Shown here piece after piece: positions 22,625 through 58,300 of a stretch of 64,000 nt of DNA; the first letter of the stretch is position 1, and each line of letters begins with the position of its first letter. A model generated the notes under the pieces. The model ran no database searches, was not told the DNA's origin, and was given only the letters and a program-made list of their open reading frames with translations. The translations under genes and the position numbers were made by a program. Origin of the DNA: Aphelocoma coerulescens (taxonomy: Eukaryota; Chordata; Aves; Passeriformes; Corvidae); assembly GCF_041296385.1 (NCBI RefSeq), contig NW_027183579.1, positions 1 through 64,000 on the forward strand, written 5' to 3'.

Positions 22625-23691
22625 GGGAAGGGGAAATTTGGGGAAATTTGGGGGGATTTGGGGAGTTTTGGGGGATTTTGGGGAATTTTGGGGGGATTTG
22701 GGGAATTTTTGGGGGGGATTTTGGGGGGATTTTGGGGGAATTTTGGGGGATTTTGGGGGAATTTTGGGGTCCCCAGCCCAGCTCATCCCGGGGGGAGTCA
22801 CAGCTGGGGGGGGGGAGGGGGAGAACCCCAAAATTTGGGGGGAAAAATCCCAAAATTGGGAGGAAAAAAAATCCCCAATTTCTGGGGGGGGGGGGAGGGG
22901 CAAAAATGGCGGGAAAACCCCAAAATTTGGGGAAAATCCCGGAATTTTGGGGGGGGTTGATGGGGGAGGGGCTTCATTTTGGGGGGGATCCCAAAATTTG
23001 GGGGGGTCCTAAATGGGGGAGGGGCCTAAAAGGGGGAAAACCCCAAAATTTTGAGGGGAAAATCCCAAAATTTGGGAAAAATCCCCCAAAATTTGGGAAA
23101 AATCCCCAAAATTTGGGGAAAATCGGATTTTTGGGGGATTTTTGGGGGGTTTTGGGGTCAAACGGGGGTCGGGGGGGTCCCAAATTTTTTGGGGGGAACC
23201 CCAAATTTTGGCGGGAATTTTTTGGGATGTCCCAAAATTGGGGAAAAATCCCCCAAATTTGGGGAAAAATATCCAAAATTTGGGGCAAATCGGATTTTTA
23301 AGGAATTTTTGGGGGTCAAATCAGGGTCGGGGGGATCCCAAATTTTTTGGGGGGATCCCAAATTTTGGCGGGAATTTTTTGGCGGGTTTCCCACGGTTGG
23401 AACATCCCAAAAATGGGGGGGGGGGAAATGCAAAATAAACGGGATTTTTTGGGTTTTTTTGGGGGTTTTCGGGGTCAAATCGGGGTCGCGGGGATCCCAA
23501 ATTTTTTGGGGTGGATCCCAAATTTTGGCGGGAATTTTCTGGCGGGTTTCTCACGGTTGGAGCATCCCAAAAATGGGGGGGGGGAAATTCGAAATAAACG
23601 GGATTTTTTGGGGTTTTTTTTGGGTTTTCGGGGTCAAATCGGGGTCGGGGGGATCCCAAATTTTTTGGGGGGGTTGCGGGAATTTTGGGGG
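22625..23691 (-). repeat. PRKCG: PRKCG 3'UTR with a roughly 170-bp tandem repeat
   Basis: The 3'UTR holds about four units sharing GGATCCCAAATTTTTTGGG, a GGCGGGAATTTT block and a CACGGTTGGAACATCCC block (near 23175, 23335, 23500 and 23650), followed by short G-rich repeats. The array starts within about 20 nt of the stop codon. Confidence 0.7.
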
Positions 23692-47820
<24,129 letters not shown>

Positions 47821-47879
47821 CGGGCCACGGCCGGAGCCCGCCTGGGCACCTGGGGGCAGCGGGCAGAGACGGGGAGGTG

Positions 47880-50490
47880 AGGGGGGCACGGGGGTGGACA
47901 CACGGACACGGGGATGGACACACGGAGATGGATGGACGCGGGGGTGGACACATGGATAGACACATGGACATGGATGGACAGCTGGACATGGATGGACACG
48001 GGGGTGGACACACGGACACAGGGATGGACACACGGACATGGATGGACACGGGGGTGGATGGACACGGGGATGGACAGCTGGACATGGATGGACACGGGGA
48101 TGGACACACGGAGATGGATGGACACGGGGGTGGATGGACACGGGGATGGACAGCTGGACATGGATGGACACAGGGATGGACACATGGACATGGATGGACA
48201 CGGGGGTGGATGGACACGGGGATGGACACCCAGACACCTGGATGGACAGCTGGACATGGATGGACACGGGGATGGACACACGGACATGGATGGACACAGG
48301 GATGGACACGGGGATGGACACGGGGATGGACACACGGACACCTAGATGGACACACGGGGATGGATGGACACCTGGATGGACACCTGGATGGACAGCTGCA
48401 CATGGATGGACACGGGGGTGGATGGACACCTGGATGGACACACGGACATGGATGGACACCTGGATGGACACGTGGATGGACAGCTGGACATAAATGGACA
48501 CGGGGATGGATGGACACCTGGATGGACACACAGACACCTAGATAGACACCTGGATGGACAGCTGGACATGGATGGACACGGGGTGGACACAGGGATGGAC
48601 ACACGGACATGGATGGACACAGGGATGGACCCAAGGACACCTGGATGGACATCTGGACACCGGGATGGACCGGTGGACACAGGGACACCTGGATGGACAG
48701 AGGGATGGACAGCCGGACACATGAATGGACACGTGGATGGACACGTGGATGGACACCTGGACACCTGGATGGACAGCTGGACATGGATGGACACAGGGAT
48801 GGACACAGGGATGGACCCAAGGACACCTGGATGGACATCTGGACACCGGGATGGACACAGGGACACAGGGAGGGAGCCACGGACAGGGGGATGGACACAG
48901 GGATGGACACAGGGATGGACACAGGGATGGACACAGGGACACCTGGACACCTGGATGGACACCTGGATGGACACCTGGATGGACACCTGAACACCTGAAT
49001 GGACATCTGGACGGAGCCACGGACACCTGGATGGACACCTGGACACCTGGATGGACATCTGGACACCTGAATGGACATCTGGATGGACACCTGGACACCT
49101 GGATGGACACCTGAATGGACACCTGGATGGACACCTGGACACCTGGATGGACATCTGGACGGAGCCACGGACACCTGGATGGAGCCATGGATGGACTCTC
49201 GGACTCCTGGACACCTGGATGGACACAAGGACGGAGCCGTGGACATCTGGACACACCCACGGACACCGGGATGGACAAACGGACACACCCCTCCCCCTCC
49301 CTCCCCCTGTGACTCACGGCCACCCCCGGCCTGAGCTGCGGCCATCCCCCAGCCACGGACACACGGACACTGGGGTGGACACTGGGATGGACACACGGAC
49401 ACGGGACTGGACACGGGACTGGACACAGGGATGGACACACGGACACGGGACTGGACACACGGACACTGGGGTGGACACTGGGATGGACACACGGACACGG
49501 GACTGGACACGGGACTGGACACAGGGATGGACACATGGACACGGGACTGGACACTGGGGTGGACACGGGGGTGGACACACGGACATGGGACTGGACACTG
49601 GGGTGGACACACGGACACGGGACTGGACACGGGACTGGACACTGGGGTGGACACTGGGGTGGACACTGGGGTGGACATACAGATGGACACACGGACACGG
49701 GGGTGGACACTGGGATGGACCCACGGATGGGGGGGGACACCGGGATGGACACTGGGATGGACACTGGGATGGACACATGGACACAGGAGTGGGCACAGGG
49801 ATGGACACTGAGGTGGACACAGGGACAAACCCACGGACACAGGGGTGGACACAGGGGTGGACACACAGACACGGGGGTGGACACGGGGATGGACACACGG
49901 CCAAACCCACGGCCACACCCCCAGACGGACATGGGGGTTGGACACGGGGATGGACACGGGGGTGGACACACAGATGGATACACAGACACGAGGGTGGACA
50001 CTGGGATGGACACAGGGATGGACACAGGGATGGACACAGGGATGGACGCGGGGATGGGCACAGAGATGGACGCAGAGATGGACACACAGATGGACACATG
50101 GACACGGGGGTGGACACGGGGGTGGACGCTGGGATGGACCCACAGACACGGGGGGGACACCGGGATGGACACTGGGATGGACACATGGACACAGGAGTGG
50201 ACACAGGGATGGACACTGAGGTGGACCCATGGACATGGGGGTGGACACTGGGATGGACACGGGGATGGACACACGGCCAAACCCACGGCCACACCCCCAG
50301 ACGGACACGGGGGATGGACACGGGGAGGGACACAGGGATGGACACACAGATGGACACCGCGATGGACACCGCGATGGACACGAGGATGGACCCACGGCCG
50401 GACACCGCGATGGGCACGGGGATGGACACAGGGATGGACCCACGGCCAAACCCACGGCCGGACACCGCGATGGACCCACGGCCGGACCCT
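47880..50490. repeat. GGACA minisatellite between PRKCG promoter and start codon
   Basis: About 2.6 kb of units such as GGACACGGGGATGGACACA, GGACACCTGGATGGACA and GGACACTGGGGTGGACAC. A short unique island at about 49285-49375 contains GGTGGCC|GTGAGT on the gene strand, a possible 5'UTR exon donor. Confidence 0.88.
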
Positions 50491-50524
50491 CGGGGGGAGG
50501 GGGGCGTGTTGAGCCCCCCCCCCA

Positions 50525-50985
50525 GGACTGACCTCAAGCCTCCGGACACTCGGACACACGGCCGGACACTCGGACACACGGCCGGAGAGCCCCGCGGCCA
50601 CTCAGACCCTCGGCCGGACCCTCGGACCCTCGGCCCGACCCTCGGAGCCGTGGCCGGAGAGCCCCGCGGTCACTCAGACCCTCGGCCGGACGCTCGGACC
50701 CTCTGCCGGACGCTCGGACCCTCGGCCGGACGCTCGGAGCCGTGGCCGGACCCTCGGACCCTCGGCCGGACCCTCGGAGCCTCTGCCGGACGCTCGGACC
50801 CTCTGCCGGACGCTCGGACCCTCGGCCGGACGCTCGGACCCTCTGCCGGACCCTCGGACCCTCGGCCGGACCCTCGGAGCCTCTGCCGGACGCTCGGACC
50901 CTCTGCCGGACGCTCGGAGCCGTGGCCGGACGCTCGGAGCCGTGGCCGGAGAGCCCCGCGGCCGCTCGGACACGGCCGGGCCCCG
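50525..50985. repeat. CTCGGACCCTCGGCCGGACG array
   Basis: About 15-bp CpG-rich units (CTCGGACCCTCGGCCGGAC, CTCTGCCGGACG), abutting the PRKCG promoter block. The array itself may act as part of the CpG island. Confidence 0.85.
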
Positions 50986-50999
50986 CGGCAGCCGGAGGG

Positions 51000-51240
51000 G
51001 GCGTGGCTTAAGGGAGGGGGCGTGGCTTTGGGTGCGGGGGCGTGGCCTCGGCATTGCGGCAAATGAGGGGGCGGTGCTGGCGGGGGCGTGGTCTAAAGGG
51101 GGCGTGGCCTCGCTGCCGTTTCGTTTATACGGAGGGGGCGTGGCTTGAGGAGGGGGCGTGGCCTCGCCCTGCGGCAGTGGGCGGGGATATGCAAATGAGG
51201 CGCGGTGGGCGCGGTTTCTCTTAAAGGGGCCGCGTCACCG
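51000..51240 (-). promoter_or_regulatory. PRKCG: PRKCG promoter candidate: GGGGGCGTGGC boxes, octamer, TTTAAGAG
   Basis: Non-repetitive CpG-rich block. It has about seven GGGGCGTGGC or GGGGCGTGGT elements (KLF/Sp-type), a perfect octamer ATGCAAAT at about 51189, and CTCTTAAAGGGGCC at about 51218, which on the gene strand reads CCTTTAAGAG, a TATA-like element. The start codon lies 3.2 kb downstream, behind two minisatellites, so a non-coding exon and intron are inferred. Confidence 0.65.
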
Positions 51241-51662
51241 GGGGGGGGAGGGGCCCCCAAATCCCAGGGCAGCCCCTCCCCCACCCCCCCCCCCACCGCC
51301 CAACCTAAATTTGGGTCCCCAAAATCGAGGCCGGATCCCAAAGGACCCCCCCCAGACCCAGATTTGGCGGGAATTTGGGACGGGAGGGGGAGGGGCAAAG
51401 GAGGGGGGGGCGGAGGTCACCCCTCCCCCACCCCATCCAACCCCCAAGGGGACCCCAAAATCCGGGTTGGGGGGTGGGGGAGGGGCCGGTGCCGCCCTTT
51501 TTTTCCCGCCCAAAACTCCCCCAAATTTTGGGGAGCCCCCCCACCCCTTTCCAAAATTCCCGTGTTTTTTTTTTTTTCCCCCAAAATCCCAAATTTTCTC
51601 CCCAAAAAACGACTCCGGCGCGGTTTTTGGGGGGTGGGGGAGGGGGGGTGACCCCCCAAATT

Positions 51663-51668
51663 TTTATT
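51663..51668 (-). terminator. RCN3: Candidate poly(A) signal of RCN3
   Basis: AATAAA on the minus strand, about 600 nt past the RCN3 stop and about 430 nt before the PRKCG promoter block. The intervening 3'UTR (52273-51670) is largely a repeat of units containing GTCCCAGCTCATCC. Confidence 0.65.
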
Positions 51669-52273
51669 CCAGATTTTCCCAAAATTTGAGGGGGGGGCCC
51701 CGGGGGGGAGGGGCCTGACCCCCCCCTGGACCCCCCCAAAAATCCCCCCAAAATCCCCCAAAATTCCCAAATTTGGAGGTTCTGGGAAGTGTCTGGAATT
51801 CCCGGAAATTTTTTGAGGGGGGTCAGGAATTCCCAGATTTTTTTTTGGGGGGGGGCGGTCTGGAATTTTTTGGGAATTTTTTGGAGGCTCCAGGAATTTT
51901 TGAGGGGGGGGGGGTCCCCAGCTCATCCTCGACCCCCAAAATCCCCCCAAAATTCCCAAATTTGGGGGTTGTGGGAGGCCTGGAATTCCCGGATTTTTTT
52001 TTGAGGGGGGGGTTTGGAATTCCCAGATTTTTTTTTTGGGGGGGGGGGTGGTCTGGAATATTTTGGGAATTTTTTGGAGGCTCCATGAATTTTTTGGGGG
52101 GAACTTTTTTTGGGGGGGGGTCCCAGCTCATCCCAGACCCCCCCAAAATCCCCCAAATTTCCGGGTTAGGAGGGGTCTGGAATTCCCGGGGTTTTTTTTT
52201 GAGGGGGGGTTTTGGAATCCCCGGATTTTTTTGGGAGGGGTCTGGGATTTTTTTGGGGAATTTTTGGGGGGGG

Positions 52274-52381
52274 TCAGAGCTCGTCGTGGGGTCGCTGCAG
52301 GTCCTGGCCGTAATCCGTGGCTCTGCTCCCCACAAAAAGCTCCCAGCGCCCCAAAATCTCCTCGCGGGTCAGGTTCCCGTC
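52274..52381 (-). CDS. RCN3: RCN3 coding exon 6 (end of EF6, HDEL, stop)
   Basis: 108 nt with stop, acceptor CCCCCTCCAG|GACGGG. It encodes [20 protein letters not shown], then [11 protein letters not shown] and the HDEL retrieval signal. Confidence 0.95.
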   Translation of the reverse strand, partial: DGNLTREEILGRWELFVGSRATDYGQDLQRPHDEL

Positions 52382-55300
52382 CTGGAGGGGGGAGGGGAGG
52401 AATTTGGGGAGGGGGCTCCAAGGGAGAGACCCCCCCCCCCAAAAAAAAAATCCCTTTGGGAAAGGGGAAAGGGGCAAAAATTGCGAAAATCCCGTCCAAA
52501 ACGGGCAAAAAATGAGGGAAAATGCCCCGAATCGCCCCAAAATTGGTCCAAATCCGCCCAAAATCGTCCCAAATCCCCCCAAAATCGACCCAAATCCCCC
52601 CAAAATCGACTCAAATCCCCCAAAATTGGCCCAAATCTCCCCAAAATGGTCCTGAATCGCCCCAAAATCGTCTCAAATCCCCCCAAAATGGTCCCAAATC
52701 TCCTCAAAATTGTCCCAAATCCCCCCAAAATTGCCCCAAATCCCCCCAAAATCGACGCAAATCGCCCTAAAATTGACCCAAAACCACCCTAAAAAGCCCT
52801 AAAATGAACCAAATCCCCCCCAAATCGACCCAAATCGCCCTAAAATCGACTAAAATGAGGCAAAATCGACCCGAAGTTGACCCAAATCGTCCCAAATGCC
52901 CCCAAAACCGCTCTAAAATCGACCTAAATCCCCCCCCAAATCGTCCTAAATCCCCTCAAAATCGTCCCAAAACCACCCTAAAAAGCCCTAAAATGAACCA
53001 AATCCTCCCAAAATAGTCCCAAATCCCCCCCAAATTGTCCCAAATCCCCCCAAAATTGTCCCAAATCCCCCCAAATCACCCCAAAAATTGACTAAAAAGA
53101 TTCAAATCCCCCAAAACTGCCCTAAAATCCCCCCAAACCGCCCCAAAATCCCCCTAAAACCCCCCCAAAATCCCCCAAAACTCCCATTTTCCCGGGTTTT
53201 TTGGGAATTCCGGGGAATTTGGGGAGGGGTCTCAGGTGGGCCCCCCCTTGATCGCGCCCCCAAAACCCCCCTAAAACCCCTAAAATCGCCCCAAAACTGC
53301 CCCCAAAACCCCAATTTTTCCCTTTTTTTGGGGGGAATTCCAGGAAATTTTGGGAATTTCAGGAATTTGGGGAGGGGTCGCCCTTCAATTCCGCCCCCAA
53401 GACCCCCAAAATTCCCCCAAAATCCCCCCAAAATCCCCTAAAATCGCCCCTAAACCCCCTAAAATCGCCCCTAAATCCCCTAAAACCCCCCTAAAACCGC
53501 CCCAAAACCCCAAATTTTCCCGGATTTTTTTGGGAATTCCAGGAATTGCGGGAATTCCGGGCTCACCCCATCCAGGTCGGCGTGGTGCAGCAGGTGAGGA
53601 CCCCAGACCCAATAAAACCCCCCTGAAACTCCCTAAAAAATCCCCTAAAATCCCCTAAAACCGCCCTAAAACCACCCCAAAACCCCAAATTTTCCCGGAT
53701 TTTTTCGGGAATTTTTGGAATTGCGGGAATTCCGGGCTCACCCCGTCCAGGTCGGCGTGGTGCAGCAGGTGAGGACCCCAGACCCCTTAAAACCCCCCCT
53801 AAAACCACCCCTAAACCCCCTAAAATCGCCCCTAAATCCCCTAAAACCGCCTAAAATCGACCCAAAACCACCCCAGAACCCCAAATTTTCCCGGGAATTT
53901 TTGGAATTGCGGGAATTGCGGGCTCACCCCGTCCAGGTCGGCGTGGTGCAGCAGGTGAGGACCCCAGACCCCCTCAAACCCCCCCTAAAACTGCCCCTAA
54001 ACCCCCTAAAATCGCCCCTTAATCCCCTAAAATCACCCCAAAACCGACCCAAACCCCCAATTTTTCCCATTTTTTTTCGGGAATTTTTGGAATTGCGGGC
54101 TCACCCCGTCCAGGTCGGCGTGGTGCAGCAGGTGGGCGGCCTCGACCCCCGCCCAGTCGGGCCCGGGGGGGCTGAGCCAGAGGCGCAGCTCGGGGGGTCC
54201 CAGGCGCCCGTCGCCGTCGCGGTCGCGGTGCCGCAGGAACTGATCCCGCTCCCGGCGCAGCTCCGGCGGCTCCGCGGCTCCGGCAGCCCCGGCCGGGAAC
54301 AGATCGGCTGCGAGGGTGGGAATGGGAGAGAGATACACGGGTTATTGGGAATAAACATCCCCAAAATCCTGGGAAAAACACCCCAAAATCCCAGAAAAAA
54401 CACCCCAAATCCCAGAAAAATCCCCCAAAATCCGGCGGCTCCGCGGCCCCGGCAGCACCGGCCGGGAACAGATCGGCTGCGAGGGATGGGATGGAGAGAG
54501 GGAGGAGGGGTATTGGGAATGAACACCCCAAAAATCCTGGGGAAAACACCCCCAAAATTCCAGAAAAAAAACCCCAAAATCCTGGGAAAAACACCCCCAA
54601 AATTCCAGAAAAAAAAACCCAAAATCCCCGGAAAAAACACCTCAAAAAATCCTGGAAAAAACACCCCAAATCCTGGAAAAAACACCCCAAATCCTGGAAA
54701 AAAAAACCCCAAAATCCCGGGAAAAATCCTGGAAAACATCCCGGGATAAACACCCCAAATCCTGGGAAAAAAAACCCAAAATCACAGAAAAATCCCCCAA
54801 ATCCGGCGGCTCCGCGGCCCCGGCAGCACCGGCCGGGAACAGATCGGCTGCGAGGGTGGGAATGGGAGAGAGATACACGGGTTATTGGGAATGAACACCC
54901 CAAAAATCCTGGGGAAAACACCCCAAAATCCCGGGAAAAATCCTGGACAAAAACCCCACAAAATCCTGGAAAAAACACCCCAAAAATCCTGGAAAAGAAA
55001 AACCCCAAAATCCCAGAAAAAAAACCCAAAATCCGGCGGCTCCACGGCTCCGGCCGGGAACAGATCGGCTGTGGGGATGGGATGGAGAGAGAGAGGAGGG
55101 GTATTGGGAATAAACATCCCCAAATCCTGGGGAAAACACCCCAAAAATCCTGGGAAAAACACCCCAAATCCTGGAAAAATCCCCCAAAATCCGGCGGCTC
55201 CGCGGCCCCGGCAGCACCGGCCGGGAACAGATCGGCTGCGAGGGTGGGAATGGGAGAGAGATACACGGGTTATTGGGAATGAACACCCCAAAAATCCTGG

Positions 55301-58300
55301 GGAAAACACCCAAAAATCCCGGAAAAAACACCCCAAATCCTGGAAAAAACCCCCCAAAATCCGGCGGCTCCGCGGCCCCGGCAGCCCCGGCCGGGAACAG
55401 AACGGCTGCGAGGGATGGGATGGAGAGAGGGAGGAGGGGTATTGGGAATGAACACCCCAAATCCTGGGAAAAACACCCAAAAATCCCGGAAAAAACACCC
55501 CAAATCCAGGGAAAAAACACCCCAAATCCTGGAAAAATCCCCCAAAATCCGGCGGCTCCGCGGCCCCAGCAGCCCCGGCCGGGAACAGATCGGCTGCGAG
55601 GGTGGGAATGGGAGAGAGAGGAGGGGTATTGGGAATGAACACCCCAAATCCTGGGGAAAACACCCCAAAAATCCTGGGAAAAACACCCCAAAATCCCAGA
55701 AAAATCCCCCAAAATCCGGCGGCTCCGCGGCCCCGGCAGCCCCGGCTGGGAACAGATCGGCTGCGAGGGATGGGAATGGGAGAGAGATACACGGGTTATT
55801 GGGAATAAATATCCCCAAATCCTGGGGAAAACACCCAAAAATCCCCGGAAAAAACACCCAAAAATCCCCGGAAAAAACACCCCAAAAAATCCTGGAAAAA
55901 ACACCCCAAATCCTGGAAAAAACACCCCAAATCCTGGAAAAAAAAAACCAAAATCCCGGGAAAAATCCTGGAAAACATCCCGGGATAAACACCCCAAAAT
56001 CCTGGGAAAAAACACCCCAAAATCCCCGGAAAAATCCCCCAAAATCCGGCGGCTCCGCGGCCCCGGCAGCACCGGCCGGGAACAGATCGGCTGCGAGGGT
56101 GGGAATGGGAGAGAGAGAGGAGGGGTATTGGGAATGAACATCCCCAAAATCCTGGGGAAAACACCCCAAAAATTCCAGAAAAAACACCCAAAAAATCCTG
56201 GAAAAACACCCCAAATCCTGGAAAAAACACCCCAAAATCCCGGGAAAAATCCTGGAAAACATCCCAGAAAAAACACCCCAAAATCCTGGAAAAAACACCC
56301 AAAAATCCTGGGAAAATCCTGGAAAAAATCCCAGAACAAAAAACCCAAAATCCCAGGAAAAAAACCCCCCAAAAATCACGGAAGAACCCCCCCAAAAATC
56401 CCGGAAAAAACACCCCAAAATCCCAGAAAAACACCCAAAAATACCAGGGAAAAAATGGAGCCAGGAGCTCCAAAACCTCCCAAAAATGGAGCCAGGACCC
56501 TCAAAATTCCCAAAACATGGAGCCAGGGGCTCCAAAAATTCCCAAAATTCCCAGGATTCCCCAAAAAATGGAGCCAGGAGCCCCAAAATTCCCCCAAAAA
56601 TAGATCCAAGAGCTCCAAAAATTCCCAAAAATGGATCCAGGACCCTCAAAATTCCCCAAAAATGGATCCAGGAGCTCCAAAATTCCCCAAAATTCCCCGA
56701 AATTCCCCGAAATTGCCCCAATCCCGCTCACCGAGGTACTCGTCCACCTGGATGAATCCGTCCCCATCCTGATCCAGGTCCTCGATCGTCTCCTGGGGAG
56801 ACCCAAAAATTCGGGAATTCGACCCAAAATTCAGCCCCCAAAGCCGGGAATCCCAAATTCCCCAAAATTCTGCCCCAAATTCCACCGAAAGGCCCCAAAT
56901 TCCAACCCCAGAATTCCCTCCCCAAAGTCCCCCCCCCAAAAAAACAGAAAAAGTTCCTAAAAATTCCCAAAAATTCCCCCCAAAAATCCCCAAAATTCCC
57001 CCCAAAAATTCCCAAAATTCCCCCCAAAAACTCCCCCCCAAAAACTCCCCAAAAATCCCTAAAAATCCCATTTTTGGGCCGTTTTTCGCGGGGTTTTTTT
57101 GGGATTTTGGGGAATTTTGGGAATTCTGGGAATCTGGGAAGGGCTCCCACCTGCACCACCACGTCCTGCATGTGCGGGAAGGTCCCAAAATCCTCCCAAA
57201 AAAACCCCTAAAAATTCCCAAAAAATCCCCCAAAATCCCTAAAAACCCTATTTCCAGACCGTTTTTCGCAGGGTTTTTTGGGATTTTGGGGAATTTTGGG
57301 AATTCCGGGAATTCCAGGGAGGGCTCCCACCTGCACCACCACGTCCTGCATGTGTGAGAAGGTCCCAAAACCCCCAAAAAATCCCAAAAAATCCCCCAAA
57401 AATCCCTAAAAATCCCATTTCCGGACCGTTTTTCGCGGGTTTTTTTGGGAATTTCGGGAATTTCGGGAATTTTGGGAATCTGGGAAGGGCTCCCACCTGC
57501 ACCACCACGTCCTGCATGTGGGGGAAGGTTCCAAAACCCCCAAAAAATCCCAAAAAATCACCCTAAAAATCCCTAAAAATCCCATTTTTGGGCCGTTTTT
57601 CGCGGGGTTTTTTTGGGAATTTGGGGAATTTCGGGAATTCCGGGAATTCCAGGGAGGGCTCCCACCTGCACCACCACGTCCTGCATGTGTGAGAAGGTCC
57701 CAAAACCCCCAAAAAATCCCAAAAAATCCCCCAAAAATCCCTAAAAATCCCATTTCCGGACCGTTTTTCGCGGGTTTTTTTGGGAATTTCGGGAATTTCG
57801 GGAATTTTGGGAATCTGGGAAGGGCTCCCACCTGCACCACCACGTCCTGCATGTGGGGGAAGGTCCCAAAACCCCCAAAAAATCCCAAAAAATCACCCTA
57901 AAAATCCCTAAAAATCCCATTTTTGGGCCGTTTTTCGCGGGGTTTTTTTGGGAATTTGGGGAATTTCGGGAATTCCGGGAATTCCAGGGAGGGCTCCCAC
58001 CTGCACCACCACGTCCTGCATGTGGGGGAAGGTCCCAAAACCCCCAAAAAATCCCAAAAAATTACCCAAAAAATCCCTAAAAATCCCATTTTTGGGCCGT
58101 TTTTCGCGGGGTTTTTTTGGGAATTTGGGGAATTTCGGGAATTCCGGGAATTCCAGGGAGGGCTCCCACCTGCACCACCACGTCCTGCATGTGGGGGAAG
58201 TCCTCGGGGTGCAGGAAGGCGTCGAGCTCGGCCGGCCCCAGGCCCCCGTCCCCGTCGGCGTCGGCGGCGCGGAAGCGGCTCCGGGCGCGCTCCAGGAGGC

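Larger units (their letters stand above)
51240..53560. repeat. Repeats around the RCN3 3' end and in its last intron
   Basis: 51240-51660 is C/G-rich low complexity. 51700-52270 has three units sharing TCTGGAATTCCCGGATTTTT and CCCAGCTCATCC. 52440-53100 is CCCAAATCCCCCCAAAATCG. 53190-53560 has units sharing GGGAATTCCAGGAATT. Only 52274-52381 codes. Confidence 0.7.

Noticed and set aside
19998..23301. Roughly 950- to 1000-codon open frames on both strands between PRKCG and CACNG7
   Set aside because: Low-complexity Pro/Gly/Arg/Ser translation of minisatellites; no domain, no conservation, overlapping on both strands.
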